Shown here in pieces: positions 1 through 16,794 of a stretch of 64,000 nt of DNA. Positions within the stretch are counted from its first letter, which is position 1; each line of letters begins with the position of its first letter. The position numbers and the translations under genes were made by a program. Origin of the DNA: Phaeosaccion multiseriatum (taxonomy: Eukaryota > Ochrophyta, other classes); contig OZ218953.1 in the NCBI GenBank assembly GCA_965112735.1, positions 434,001-498,000 on the forward strand. Reading direction: 5' to 3'. The notes under the pieces were generated by a model. The model did not search any database, was not told the DNA's origin, and worked only from the letters and a program-made list of their open reading frames with translations.

Positions 1-203
1 GACACCAAGTTCGCTGTCCAGTCCCCACTCTGTCCTAACGCAGTCTTCTCTCCCTCCCTCACGTACGCCCCCATCCACCTGCCTGCCTGTCTGCCTGCCT
101 GCCTGCCTGCTTGCCTGCTCTTGGCTAACACCTGTATGTGTCTTGCCCTCATCTCTTATCCCCCCGATGTCCCGACTCTCGTCCCTCCTTCTTCGTCCCT
201 CAG

Positions 204-801
204 TGCTCATCAGCGAGGTGGCTGGGGAACTTGCCGACGCCATCCTCGTGGCCATTGCTGCGGGTACTTTCATCTATGTAGGGGCCACAGAGGTCATTGC
301 AGAAGAGTTCGAGCACCCAGAGAACAAGTGGAAGAAGTTCTTCGCCCTAGCAGGTGCGTGTCCTGTCCTTGCGGGTAACGGACGGCTGGGGGGGGGGGGG
401 GGGTGAGTGGCCTATGGGGTAGCTGACGGGTTGTGGGTGAGAGGAGGGGGAGGGAAGGAGGGTTGAGGGGGTGCTTACATGTGCGTGTTGGTTGTTTGCT
501 GTCTCACCCCCCCCGCCCCGCCCCGTCCCCGTCCGCTCCTCTCCCTCCCCTCTCTCAATCTCCCCCCCCCCCGTCGTTTTCTCTCTCTTCTTTCTCTCCG
601 TCCTCTCTTTCCCCCCCTCTCCCTCCCCCCCTCTCTCCTCTCTCTCTCCCCTCTCTCACTCCCCTCTCTCCCACCCTCTCTCTCCTCCCTCCCCCCCCCT
701 CTCCTTGCCCTTTGTTGTATGCTTGCATGCGTGCAGGAGGCATTGTGCTGATCGGTTACATCACCACGTGGGCCGAGGCCTTGGAGGGGCGGACCGGCTA
801 G
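204..801 (+). CDS. ZIP-family metal transporter, C-terminal exons (partial, 5' end outside the window)
   Basis: The last two exons of a Zrt/Irt-like (ZIP) transporter, which moves zinc or related divalent cations into the cytosol across a membrane. Exon 204-353 encodes a transmembrane segment with the family's conserved pattern AAGTFIYVGATEVIAEEF, containing the acidic residues of the late helices. The intron 354-736 is GT-AG. Exon 737-801 encodes the final hydrophobic helix (GIVLIGYITTWAEAL) and stops at TAG 799-801. The codon split across the intron (G+GA) restores the frame. Bases 1-203 read as intron ending in a pyrimidine tract and CAG. The number of membrane segments and the metal cannot be judged from this fragment. 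The intron is almost pure CT-rich sequence. Confidence 0.8.
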
Positions 802-1814
802 TGGAGGGTGGAGGGGTGGAGGGGGGGGAGGGTAAGGGTTGCGAGTGGAAGAGCCAAACAGCAGCGCAGATAGAGAGAGAGAGGGGGAGGGAGAGAGGGA
901 GGGAGGGAGGAAAAGCGGAGGGTGCCACCTTTTTTTTTAGTAGAGGGGCGCTCGTTATTTAAATATCGTCGCGTTCTTTGGGAAGGGAAAGGAGAAAGGA
1001 AGGGTCCCCGCCCGGTGCAGCGTCCGCTTGTGTCCGCCGCCTGGCCGCACAGAGGGCAGGGGGCAGGGGGCAGGGGGCGACATACCACAAGCCGGAGGTG
1101 GCAGCAGATAGACGTGAGAAGCAAGCCGAGACGATAGATAGACATTGCTTTCAATAGAAACACCCCCCCCCCCTCCTTCTACATATTTCCTTCCCTCCTC
1201 TTCCGGGCCCTCTTCCGCCCATTTTATGGTCAACCCCTGATGCACTTTCGCCCACATTCTCGATAGCGCATAGCCGATCGGCTGGCGCCGGCGATAGCGG
1301 ATAGCGGATAGTGCATCGGTTGCTATGGTCCAATCAATTTTTGATTTGAAATTGTATATTGATGACCTCCATCGATATCGATATCGATACGATGTATATC
1401 GATCACCGGCCGCCTCACAGGCTGGCGAGATGAATTCCAATTCCCCCAGGGGCCTCGCGACGACGCCTTATTTGGGGCGAGGTCCACGAAGTGTTCTGCT
1501 CGCTGCTCCAGGCCACTTCCTTTCCCCGTGCTGGTCAGCGCTCCTGCTGAGGTGTCGCAGTAGGAGGCGTGTGGAGGCGGGGGCGTGCTGCGCTCCCTCA
1601 GCGGCGAAAGAGGGAAGCAGTTGTTTGCGCAGTTTGAGTGACGAGGCGTAAAGCGAAGGGGGGAGAGTGGGAGCAAGTAGAGGGCATAGACATTTGGCAA
1701 GTGCTACTCATCAGAAGAAGCGGCGGCAACAGCAGGGGGGCTTGGGCTCTGCGGTCGAAAGCCACTCTTGGGGAGGGGCAGACGGCTTTGTTTGGAGAGT
1801 AGAAGGAACAAGAT
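802..1814. other. Intergenic spacer between the ZIP and PP1 genes
   Basis: No convincing coding region. The first ~300 bp are purine-rich and probably 3' untranslated sequence of the ZIP gene. Around 1258-1320 the words gatagcg/gcgatagcggata recur, and 1368-1404 holds overlapping ATCGAT/GATATC palindromes. The last ~150 bp before 1815 should contain the PP1 promoter and leader, but no TATA-like or other named element is recognisable. Confidence 0.5.
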
Positions 1815-5414
<3,600 letters not shown>

Positions 5415-6437
5415 GGATCGAGCGAGCGAGCGGGCGAGGGGAGGAGAAGGGAAGGGAAGGGAAGGGAAGGGATATTTGAATGACCCGCAGCACGGTCCCA
5501 CCTTGTTTCGTTGACTTAATTTTGGTGGCGGGAGGAAAGCTTGCTTGGAGCAGCCGCGTTGGCCTTGCGGCGAGAGCTCGGCAGGAAAGGAGCAACGAGG
5601 GTAGGAGGAGGAGGAGGAGGAGGAGGAGGAGGAGGAGGAGGAGGGTGTACAAGCGTTGACTTGGATGAGCGAGGGAAGGAGGAGGAAGATGTAGAGCGAC
5701 ACGATGGCGATGATGCTCGGAAGCGACTTCCTGCTGTCCGAGCGGCAGTGTCTTGAGCACGGGGAGGGCAGAGGCGTATAGGCCCAGAGCAGACAAGAGA
5801 GGGAGGAGCGCGAGAAGGATCGGTACTCTTCTCTTTCGCCTCAAAGTCGCGAAGCAGGCAGGGCCCAGGAGTACTTGGAGCACTTGGGTAACGGGGAGGG
5901 AGGAGGGACCCAAGCTCGCTAGGAAACTCCAGCCATCTACGCGAAACTCAAACCATCTAGGCGAGACTCAAGGCATTTAGTCGAAGCCACGCTCGCCGAG
6001 TGGGAATGCGGTGGGTGGGGCCCTGGGAGCCCTGCAGTGAGGCCTGACAGTCTGAGGGGATCTGTTTCCCCCGTCCTCGCCCCGACCTTGCCTTGCGGAG
6101 AGGGGCCATGAGGTATATGAGGGCATGAAAAGATCATGTTATGTACAGTTTCAACAGTTTCTTATTTATTTGTTGACTTTTCTTAATGCCGCGCGCACGC
6201 ACTCGCGGGAGTCTCCTCTCGACGAGTGGGCTTTACATACATAAGGGATGACAAGGAAAGTCGGACTGCGTGTAGTTCGGCATTTGCGCTACCATGCAAT
6301 AGACTATATATGTATACTTCGATGCTCTCTCGAGCCGTCATCGTCATCATCATCGTCATCATCACCGGCTCAGTCAGTCACTAAGTCACTCACTCGCTCA
6401 CTTACTCACTTAGTCAGTCGGTCAACCAGTCAGTCAC
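5415..6437. other. Convergent intergenic region between PP1 and the WW/IQ gene
   Basis: This holds the 3' untranslated regions of two converging genes. It has a (GGA)n run at 5607-5643. Around 5935-5985 are short imperfect repeats of the type 'ctaggcgagactcaa'. An AT-richer stretch at 6120-6185 is a plausible poly(A) region. A (cat)n tract lies at 6340-6362 and cagt/cact repeats at 6370-6440. No supported gene. Confidence 0.5.
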
Positions 6438-9400
6438 TCACTCCGCTGTGCGTATCTCTCGGGTGAAGAACACGCCAAAGGGCACCTCCCACGACACCTC
6501 GCCTGTGGTCTTGTCTTCGAAGAAAACCTCTCCTGTGGCCTCATCCCTGAACTTGTTGTACCTCTTGCTTGCTTCGAGGGTCTGCGCCAAGCGGGACTGC
6601 TGCCCACGGAACACGGCCTTCATGGCGGCGTGCGAGGAGGAAGGAAGGAAGGAAGGGGGGAGGGGGGGAGGAAGGAAGGAAGGAAGGAAGGGAGGGAGGG
6701 AGGGAGGGAGGGAGGGAGGAAGGAAGGAAGCAGGCAAGCAAGGAAGGAAGGAAGGAAGGAAGGGAGGAAAGGAGGAAGGAAGGAGCGGGGGGGAGGGGGG
6801 GGGATGAAACGGGGCATGGGAGAGGACATACTTTGCGAGAGACTTCAGTGCAGTCCATAATTCTCTCTCCTTCTGCCTTTCTTCCCCTCTTCTCTCTCCC
6901 CCCTCCCCCTCTCTCTTTCTCACTCGCTCCCTCTCTCTCTCCCCCTCTCTCTCACACACACCCACACACACCCACACACCCACCCACACGCACACACACA
7001 CACAAGCCCACACCTGCGAACACACGCACAAGCCCACACCGACCCACCTGAACTTTAATGGCGGCTTGCTCCAATGTCACTTTCTTCCTCCCCATCCGAG
7101 GGCACCGCCCGTAGAAGAACGGCTTCTCCCACTGAGGCCACAGAAGGGAGGTACGTGGGTGTGTGTGTGTTTGTGCGTGTGTGAGTGTGTGTGTGAGAGA
7201 GAGTGTGAGTGTGTGAATGTGAGTGTGTGTGTGTGAGAGAGAGTGCGAGTGTGTGAATGTGAGTGTGTGTGTGTATGAGAGTGCGTGAATGTGAGTGTTT
7301 GCGTGCGTGCGAACGTGTGTGTGTGTGTGTTTGTGTGCGTTGTATGTGTGTTTGTGATCACAACTGATGACTGACGTACCTGCGTGGAGTGTGTCTCCGA
7401 GTCCCAATAGTACGTCAGCCCCTGTCTGTCCATAAGACACTCGAAACGCTTATTGACATATCGGATGAGCCGCCGCCGGTCAAGCGCCCCTCGGACCATC
7501 GCCTGAGCCGCTGTAACCGCCATAACCGCCGCTGGCGTCATCAGATGAGGCTCTAGCTCTAGCTCCAGGGGGGCAGGCAGGGGGATGACAGGGGATGGCT
7601 GTGCTGCTTCTGGCCTGTAAGTGGCCGCGCCACGTGCTGTATCGTCCAGTGGCTGTCGGTGTGGGTCCTGTTCCTCCTCCTCCTCCTCCTCCTCCTCCTT
7701 CTCCTCCTCCTTCTCTTCGTCCCCTTCCTTCTCCTCCTCCTCCTCCTCCTCCTCCTCCTCCTCCTCCTCCTCCTCCTCCTCCTCCTCCTCCTTCTCTTCT
7801 TCACCTTTCTTCTCCTCCTCCTCCTCCTCCTCCTCCTCTTGCCCCGCATCACGCTTCCCCTCTCCTTCCTCCACTTGTGCCTCGAGCTGCGACACAAGTC
7901 GATCCTCTTGGTCCTCCCCCACCCCACCGTCCACTGCCGTCCCCACCCCGCCTTGCCGCTCCTCTTGCCCCAACACCCGTACCCCTATACCCCCTTCTGT
8001 CCGTGCTGCCCACTGCTCTACCTCTAGTTCGTCTCCCCTCCCGCCCCCCGCTGTCTGCCGAGAAGGAGCGAGGCCGTTCCGACGCTGGTGCAGCACTCGG
8101 AGGCGTTGCTTGAGCAGTTGGTGCTCCATGTATTGGCGGAGGCCCGGGGGGGGGGAGAGGTGCATCTTCCCGGTGTGGACGTCTCTATAGCCCCGCTTGT
8201 CCGGCGACGACGGGTGCCGTACCTTGAAGAGAGAGAGATATAAGGGGGGCGGAGAGAGGGATGGAGAGAAAGAGGGAAGAGAGGGAGAGAAAAGGAGGGA
8301 CCCACAGAGAGAGAACGAGGGCGAGAGAGAGGTCACAGCCGGCAGGGGGTTACGATTGACATTACCCACCCCCACCCAACCACCCACCCCACCCACCCAC
8401 CATACCCATCCACCCACCCACCCATCCATCCACACACCCACCCACCCACCCACTCACCTGCTCGAATCTGGCCTGGTTCATCCCCATATACTTGAGCCTG
8501 GCCACGAAGTGCCTTCCTGCTCTCTGCAGCACCCCAACTGCACGATCCTCCTCTGCCACATCCCTCCCCACCCGCACCGAAATGGTCAAGCTCCACGACA
8601 GAATCTGCTGCGCGGCCTGCAGAAACCGCCCCACCTTGCCGATTCGGTCACGCAGCCTCGCCTCCTCCCCCTCCCGTATCGCCAACTCCTGCTGCAACTG
8701 GTGCCTCCTCCCCCTCCCTCTCTGCCCCTTCCCCCTTCCCTTCCCCTCCCCCTCCCCCTCACCATCCATGCTCGTCAGCTCCCCTAGCATCACCTCCATC
8801 TCCAACAGCCGCTCGCTGCCCATGGTCACCGCCGTCTGCGCCGCTCTCCCTGTCCCCTTGGCCAGAGCCAGCACCTCCCTACAAGGGGGGTTGCGAGACT
8901 TGGTCAGAGCCGTTACCTCGTTGAGACGGCGACGAGCGGCAGTTACACAAGCCTTTACTTCCATCAGCTTGTGCAGAGAGCGCCGCTGCAAGGAGGTGGA
9001 GGAGGGTATGGGGGAGGAGGGGGAGGAGGAGCCTTGTTGCTCCATTGCTGCTTCTCGGAGGAGCCTCAGCATCTCGTGCTCTTCCTCCTCCTCGTCCTCC
9101 CCCTCCTCCTCCTTCTCCTCTTCCTTGCTCTGTTCCCGAAGCCCACCCTCCTCCTCTCCCTCTTCTCTTTCCTCCTGCCCCTCCGCCTTCTCCTCTACCA
9201 CCTCCTCCTCCCCCTCCTCCTCCTCCTCCTCCGCGGCCGCGGCCTGCCACTCGTCCCGATCATCTGTACCTCCTCCCTTCTCCCTGGTCTCTACACGTGG
9301 TGCCATCCCGCCCTCCATGCCTCTCCAGAAAGCACCTCCAAAGCCTCCTCCTCCTCCTCCTCCTCCTCCTCCTCCTCCTCCTCCTCCTCGTTGCTGGCCT

Positions 9401-10779
9401 GGCATGCCTCCCTCCTCACCTGTATCACCACCACCCCCACCCCCACCACCACCACCCGCGCCCCCCGCACCTCTACCCCAAAACCAGCCCGTCTGTGGCG
9501 CCTGCTTGAACCCCCGCTGGAAGCTCACGGACGAAAGGTGCACCCTTCCGAGCCCGTTCCCCCCGGCCTCTCCACCCTCTGCACCCTCCGCACTAGCCCG
9601 GGTCGAATCAGTCGCCCCTCCTATTTCTGTAACGTTCCCTCTGCCTATGCCGATGTTGGCGCCTCGCTTGTGGCAGGTGGAGGGAGTGTTGGAGAGCAGT
9701 TTCAATTTCACTGTCGCAGGCCTGGCTGACTCCGACCCTGTTCTTGTCTCCTGCTCCTGCTCCTGTTCCTCATCCTCTTCCCTCCTCCCCTCCTCCTCCT
9801 GCTGCTGCTGCTCCTCGTCCTTCACCATCTCTGCTGCACCAAGATTCCCCTCGTGCTCTTGTCGCCGCCGCGTCACTTCCTGATGCTGCTGCTGGCGCTG
9901 CTGCTGCCGGCGCTGCTGCTGATGCTGCTGAGAGGTGTGCTGGAGCTGCTGGGTAAGCTTGGCCTCCATCTTACCCATACTTACCGCCTTGCTAAGGTAG
10001 TAAGTCCCGGTGGGAATCCGGGACTCCTCCCCCCCAGGCCGCTGCCGCACCAACTGCTGCTCAGCCAAGTCGATGCCCCTTACGCTGGAAAGGTAGGAGG
10101 TGGACGGGCCACAGCGCGCGCCGTCCTTCCCACCCCGTGGGCGGTCACTCGTCAGCCATTGCTGTCGCTCCTCGCTCTCGCGTTGTCTCCGGCTTCTTTC
10201 TCTCCTCTCTTGTTCGTGCTGCTGTTGTCTGCGCTGGTGGCCTTGCATGGAAATACGGGGGAACACGCGGCTGCTGTTGCTCTTGATTTCCCCACCACCG
10301 CAGGCTGAAGCTTCAGCGAACATGGCGGGGAACACCTCGACGCCAACGTCCAGTGCCCCTCCTCCTTCAAGGCCGTCATTGGCGTCCTGCTCCAGCATGT
10401 CGTTGTACGCTCCCTCGAGCACCACGGCATTCCTGGCCTCGAGTGTGACTAACATGCGCTCCTGCTCCAGGGAGCGTTGCTTCCAGCAGGCGAGCCTGGC
10501 ATTCAACGTCCCTTGCATCTGCTCCGCCTGGCTGAGTCGCCTCTCTTCGCCAGCCTGCGTGTCTCCATACTCCTCAGTGCTACGGCTCCTCCTCAAGTTC
10601 CTCGCCTTCCTCTGTGCGCGGCCCGGCGCCTGCACGGGCTTAGCGTAGACGGACCAGGTCTCGCTCCTGATAGCACAGACGCCGTCTCCTCCTCCTCGCA
10701 CCATGATGGTAATCATGTAATGTTTTTTCTTACAGTTTCGAGGCCCGGCCGGCCGGGGATTTGTTGACTTATAGAACAT
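6438..10779 (-). CDS. Large acidic protein with WW and IQ motifs
   Basis: Four exons on the minus strand: 10779-8458, 8222-7380, 7131-7048, 6617-6438, all phase 0, giving 1142 residues if the first ATG is used. ATGs at 10716 and 10704 are alternatives. The long first exon is Gln/Glu-rich with probable coiled coils and Gly runs. Exon 2 has an acidic (Glu)n block (about 7670-7850) and an IQ-like stretch (AAQAMVRGALDRRR). A WW domain spans the exon 2/3 junction (YYWDSETHSTQ then WEKPF). A second IQ motif is built exactly across the exon 3/4 junction (AAIKVQ then AVFRGQQSR), supporting that splice. A degenerate second WW (FFEDKTTGEVSWEVP) precedes the stop. IQ motifs usually bind calmodulin and WW domains bind proline-rich peptides. 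The cellular role is unknown. Confidence 0.75.
7670..7850 (-). repeat. (GAG)n acidic coding microsatellite
   Basis: Interrupted CTC/CCT trinucleotide array on the plus strand, read as poly-Glu with a few Lys, Gly and Asp in exon 2 of the WW/IQ gene. Confidence 0.85.
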
Positions 10780-11504
10780 GTCACATTTCTTCTTGTTCTT
10801 TCGGCCGATCCTTTTAATCTTTATTAATCTGAATGATGTGTTGTAAACATTTTAGTTAAAAAATCAACTATTCAAGCTATTCATCTACGTTACTAACTCC
10901 AAACTCCGTCCTCCTTCTTTTATGCCATTGCCCCTGTCTGTCCCCCATCGCCACACTCCCGCGGGGACACCCCCCCCCCCCCCCCCCCCCTCCCCTCTGT
11001 ATACCCCTCTCTCCATACTCCTCTTGAGAGAGTCTCCGCCAGCGAACGAGGCAAAGAGTTTCTTGCAACACACCACTTGGAGGCACAAAGGGTTCCCTTT
11101 TGAGGGACCACTTGGAGACACAAAGGGTGCCCCTTCAGGGACCACTTGGAGACAGAAAGGGTGCCCCTTCAAAGGCCCAACGAGGCGCTGTCTTCCCTTC
11201 CTTCCCATACGCCTTGCACCAACTCCGTCATTCCGATACATCCACCCACTTCGCTCCTTCGCCTCTCCGCCCCTTGCACCACCCCGTCACGGCGCCCCTG
11301 CTGCTGTACCACCAACTGCCGCTGCTGCTGAATCACACATATCACCAACTGCCGCTGTTATATAACCCTCATTGGGGCCGACTCGAGCTGAACTGAACAG
11401 AACTGAACAGAGCTCAACCGAAGCGGGCATGCCTGCAAATGGCAATTGCATCCCCGATCCGTCGGCCGAAGCGCCCGTTGGCGCCGTAGCACCAACTGCT
11501 CTAT
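10780..11504. other. Spacer between the WW/IQ gene start and the myosin stop
   Basis: Upstream of the WW/IQ start (10780-10900) is a relatively AT-rich block that is a candidate promoter. A C-homopolymer run lies at 10970-10990. 11071-11180 holds three tandem copies of a ~35-bp unit. 11283-11360 holds two copies of the dispersed ACCAACTGC/GTATCACC word described in the findings. No gene supported. Confidence 0.5.
11071..11180. repeat. Three tandem ~35-bp repeats
   Basis: The unit 'ccacttggagacacaaaggg...cccctt' occurs three times in a row with small length differences between copies. Confidence 0.85.
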
Positions 11505-11814
11505 CTACTCCATGCCTTTGGCCTCGAGCAGACGCATGCACGTCTCGAGGTTGGCGACAAGGTCTGTGGGTGCGGCAGCTCCATCTCCCCCTGCCGCCTC
11601 TTGAGACTCCTTAGCCTCCGCCAGCCTGAGAGGGCCGCAAGCAGAGGAGGAGGAGGAGGAGGAGGAGGAGGAGGAGGCAAGAGGTAGACAAAGGGAGGGA
11701 TGACTTTCGGCGACAGTGGGCGGGGACTCACTGACCGGCACAAAGAAAAACGCCCAATAAGACGGACAGCAGGCTTTTCGACCGATCCATCCGCGAGACC
11801 CCGTCCGCCAGCGC

Positions 11815-11861
<47 letters not shown>

Positions 11862-13265
11862 CCTTCATACCTCGTGATGACCGCATCCATCGGCGTCCTT
11901 CCTCTCCCGTTTGTGCACAGCAGAGACGCTCCTCCCGCCAGCAAGATCCCCACCCCCGCCACGTCTCCTCCACGCGCTGTGTGTGCAGATGGCAGTGGAT
12001 GGGTCAGGAAAGAAGAGGTGGTGGTCAATAGTCAAAAGGGATGATGGGTTCATATGGTAGGGCATGGCAGGGGCAGAGGGGCACTTAGCACGGGAGGCAG
12101 GGAAGACAGGAAGGGAGAGAAGGAGGTAGGCAGGGAGGGAGGGAGGCAGGGAGACCGCTTCAAATTGCACTACCCTGCCGCAAGAGAGAGAGAGAGAGAG
12201 TCATTCATCCGTCACAGACACAGACCACACGAAATGCTTAAGTAAGCAAGCACGTAAGATTGCGTAACGCACCCGCCACGTGCAGCGCAGTGTCGCCCTT
12301 GTACGGCTCCGTCATGTCAATATCCGCCCCTGCCACAAGCAGTGTGGCCACGATGGACATGCGATCGTCCTCCCCATCCACGTTGACGCCATCTGAAGCG
12401 CCTGACACGCTCATGGTGCCGCTGGTGCCTCGGCTGTGGCCTGCCCCTGTCGAGCGGGAGGAGCCACGCCTCGCTGATGTGGAGGAGGAGGCGGGCACAG
12501 TGATGGCGGTCAGCAGAGGGGACTTGCCGCCGCCCGTCAGCTTGTTGACATCCGCGCCGCTGTTGGGGGGGGTGGACGAGAGGGGTAGGGGAAGGGAGGA
12601 AGGGGGTCAGGGAGGGAGGGAGAGAGGGGAGGAGACAGAAAAGGGAAGGGAGACAGACGAGGGAGAGGGACAACGAAGAAAAGGACCAACAGAGAGACAC
12701 AACAGACAGACAGACAGACAGACAACAGACAGACAGACAGGGACGACAAGCTCTGCGTGCCAGTGAGCGGTAGTTTCCCCTCCCTTGTGATCGGTGGCTT
12801 TCGACACATCCTCACTCACAGCCCAACTCACAGCCTCACACTCACCGCTTCACCAGCATTCGCACAATGGTCGCTGCTTGGCTCGTAATGGCGCTCTGTA
12901 TTGTACAGGGGGACGGACATACAGAAGAAGAGAGAGCGCACGATCGAGCGAGAGGGAGAGAGAGAGAAAGGACAGATGGACGGAGAGAGCGAGCGATCGA
13001 GCGAGAGAGTGAGGGAGGGAGGATGGTATACATGGGGGCTGAGTGCCAGCGACAGAAACAGACAAAAAAGAGAGAGAGACGGAGAGGCCGACAGAGACAG
13101 ATATAGGGACCAGAGACAGGCCAGAGCGAGAGACAAAGACCCGTCCAGTGACGTCACGTGACCAGACATGTAATGCCAGCGCAGGACAGACCATCCCACC
13201 TAAACAAGCCCGAGACAGATCGAGAGAGAGAGCGAGCGAGACCCAGAGCCCCTGACAAAGGCAGC

Positions 13266-13298
<33 letters not shown>

Positions 13299-16200
13299 AC
13301 GTGTAGAGGGGTGAACCACATGGTCGGGTCCCCGTCGTCCTGGTTGGGGTCGGCGCCGCAGTCCAGCAAGGCGTGCACCACGTCCTCGGCGAGAGAGATT
13401 CCCATCACCTCGCAGTACGCACACACGTAGTTCAGGGGGGTGGTGAGGGGGGAGGGCAGCGCCCACTCTCCGTCGTTGTCGGCCATTGCCTAAGGGAGGT
13501 GAGGGTGTGGTGTGTGGTGTGGTCCACAGGGGGGAGGGGAGAGGCGGGCATGTGGACAGACAGGCAGATAGGCAGGCAGACAGGCCGGCAGACAGACAGG
13601 AAAGCAGAGAGGCGTCCAGAGGGGGAGGGGGGGGGGGGAGGTGAGAAGTGAAAAACGTCCTGGTGCTGAGGTAGGTGATTGTGACCGGTGATGCCAAAGG
13701 AAAGCGATTGTTGCTTTTGGATTGGAGCCTTCATGGGACAGACCAAAACGACCACAAGCCAGGGAAGCAAAAACCCCTCTCTCTTGATGCCTCTGCCTCT
13801 CCTCTTGAGTGTCTCTCTCACGGGCCCGCTTGAGCCACTGCCTCGCTTGAGTGCTCACTGTTGTGCTTCACAACGCTTACCTTACTCCAGGCGTTGTTGA
13901 ACTTCTTGTCCCAAAGCACATCCACGTTGCCCACGCGCTTATAGAAGCGGCGGATGGACTTGATGCGGCCCTTGTAGCAGGCCAGGAACAGCTGTGAGAG
14001 GGTTAAGAAGGGTAGAGCGTGATACGAGTGGGGCGGTGAGGCGGTGGAGAAGGCAGGGCGGGTGGGTGAGGGGCGGAGCAAGACAAACAGAGCGAGAGGG
14101 GCAGAGACATCCACATACACGTAAGAAAGAGAGAACAGACGAGAGGGAGTGGAGCAGGACAGGCATGCAAGCATCCAAACGCGGAGTCTCTCAATCCTGC
14201 CCTCATTGCCCACCCCCCCCCCTTCCCCCTCCCTCGTGCGCCCAATGCCATGATGAATGCGGCCCCGTTCTGACACCCCTGTGCATGTCCTGACACCCCT
14301 GATTGAGTCTGAGTCCCCACCTGTGCCGGGCTCATGAGCTCCATCATTTTGCTCTTCGTGTCGAAGTCCAGAGGAACCTTCTCGGACAGGTCTACCTTCT
14401 CGCGCCACAACTCCAGGCTAGGCAGCTGGAGCAGTTGGTGGTACAGAAGCAGCAGGCACGTGGATGGCAATGGATGGTGTGGCATGGGATGAGGAGAGAG
14501 GCGGAGCAAGACATTGGTCAAAGGTCAAAGCTCATCGAATTCTTCTACAACCAAGACCCCCTGCGCACATACACCACACACACACACGGGGACACGGAAG
14601 TAGACAACCACGACCACGGAATGAATGACACGGACTGACCTGCTTGAGTACCGTGTCCTTCTCAAGCCCGTCCTCCCCTGCCTCTGTCCGCTTGACGTAG
14701 CAGATCTTGCCGTCCTCGGAGATGAAGGAGGTGTAGCCTGCCCGCAGAGAGAGCTCCACATACTCGATTGCGATCCACCACTGGTGCCGGTAGTCTGAAG
14801 AGAGGGGGGAGGGCACGAGGAGGAGGAGGAGGAGGGAGGCGAAAGAGGGACGAACGTGTTGTTGCATGACGGGGCATCAGAGAAAGCGGCCAGGATCGAG
14901 TGAGTGAGTGGAGTGAGTAAGACATCGATTGGCACACACCCCCTCCTCCTCTCTCTCCTCTTCTTCCCTCCCCCCCCCCCTCTTCCTCACCGGGATGGTT
15001 GATGTTGAGATCCGAAGCCGCCTTGGCGATATGCCTGGAGATGGGCCACAGCAGGGGGCAAAGCGGACACGGCTCCTCCACAGAGGCATTGCATTGCGTG
15101 GTGCGTTGGAAGTGTAACTGACACTTGGCCAGCGCCCCAACAGGCTTGAGCATGGGGCCGGGGTAAGGGGCCGAGTCGGGGGGAGGAGGGGGGGTGCCGT
15201 TGAAGCTCTCGATGATAAGGTTGATCTCCACTGCCCAAAGCATTGTCATACGGGGGTCGAGGGCGCCGAAGTCGTAGGTACGAGAGGGTCCGTGTAGACT
15301 GATTGATCCAAAGCAACACGACATCGACAACGTGCAAAAGTCGTTGGTAGAGAGAGAGGGGCGGGGGGGGGGGGGGGGAGGTGAGCACATTGGTGGGGGT
15401 GGAGAGGGAAAGGATGTGGTTTTCAAGGGCAGGGGGGAAGGGACGGAGGTCTCGAGGTTGATAGGCAAACGCTTCTGCCCCCCCCCCCTCCACCATCCAG
15501 GCCTCGCTCCAAGTCGCTCCACTTGACTCAACACTGGCTCTACCAGGCTCCCAACTGGCACCAACTCACCTAAAGTAGTACCACTCGGACGGCAGCCTGG
15601 ACCAATAGGGGGCCTTCTCCCACTCCTTCAGCAGCGTCTTGCTCTCCAGGCCCACGGTGAGGTGTGTGATGGTACTGAGCTCGAGCAAGCTCACATCTCC
15701 CTCTCCTGGTTGGCCGCCCTTCTTCATCTTGTCGTTCTCCTTCATCCAGTACAGCTGCGTCTTGGAGCGGGATAGTTGCACGTACTTCCAGGCCGTCTTC
15801 TTCTTGGCGATTCTGTAACGGGCGATGGCAGTGGATGGGTGGTGGCAGGGAATGGCCTACCAACATGAGAAACAATCAAGCCCTATTGAGAGACGCGAAG
15901 CGCCCCTCCACGAATCCCCCCTCCCCCTCCCTTCAAGCCCCCCCTCCTTGTGGCTGACTGACTCACTGACTCACTCACTGACTGACTGTCTGACTGACTG
16001 ACTGACTGACTCACTGACCTCCCGTGTGTGATCTTGAGCAGCTGCACCCCCGTGTGCAGCACGGAGAGGCGCTGGGCGTTGTTCATCTTCAGCAGAGTGT
16101 TGATCTTCAGAGGCACGTTGGTCTGGCGATGGCAACCGATGGGGAGAGGGGGACGGGGGGGCAGACGGAGCGAGAGAGAAACAGAGGTAAGAGAGAGCGA

Positions 16201-16746
16201 GGGACAAGAGACAAGAGAGAGAGGAACAGAGATAAGAGAGAGATTCCTTACCTTGTACATGGGAATAAAGTCGAAGAGGCCCACATCCGCGTCATCCATG
16301 GGGTTGAATGCGTCGGGCAGAGGGTCGTTGAGCTCGGCCATGATGCGCTGGAGGTATTCGGTTTGCGTCTCGGAGCGGCCCGGACCCTAGCAGGAGGGTG
16401 TGGGGGGGGGGGGGAAGAGAAGGGGGGAGGAGGGGGGAGGAGGTGAGGGATGGAAGGAAGGGAGGGAGGCAAGCTTGAGGGCACTGAGAACACACGAGCG
16501 AGAGACCGAGTCAGAGGGGGGGGGGGGGCTGCATTTCTCCCCTCGCTTGGTTCGAACATTCCCGTCGTGAAACCCCCGCCCGTCCTGTCCTGACACCCTC
16601 CACTCACCCCTGCGGCGTTCTCGGCCTGCGCCTTCTGTCTAATGTCATCCGGCGTGATGCGCTCCTGACCAAGCAGAGTCATACAGGCACACGGACAGAG
16701 ATGAGTGCGAGCGAGCGAGCGAGCGACAGAGAAGGAGGAGGGGTAA

Positions 16747-16794
<48 letters not shown>

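Noticed and set aside
8492-9883. 463-codon plus-strand open frame opposite the WW/IQ gene
   Set aside because: It is the complement of a Glu/Gln/Gly-rich exon and consists of poly-Ser and poly-Pro. The minus frame has motifs and splice continuity; the plus frame has neither.
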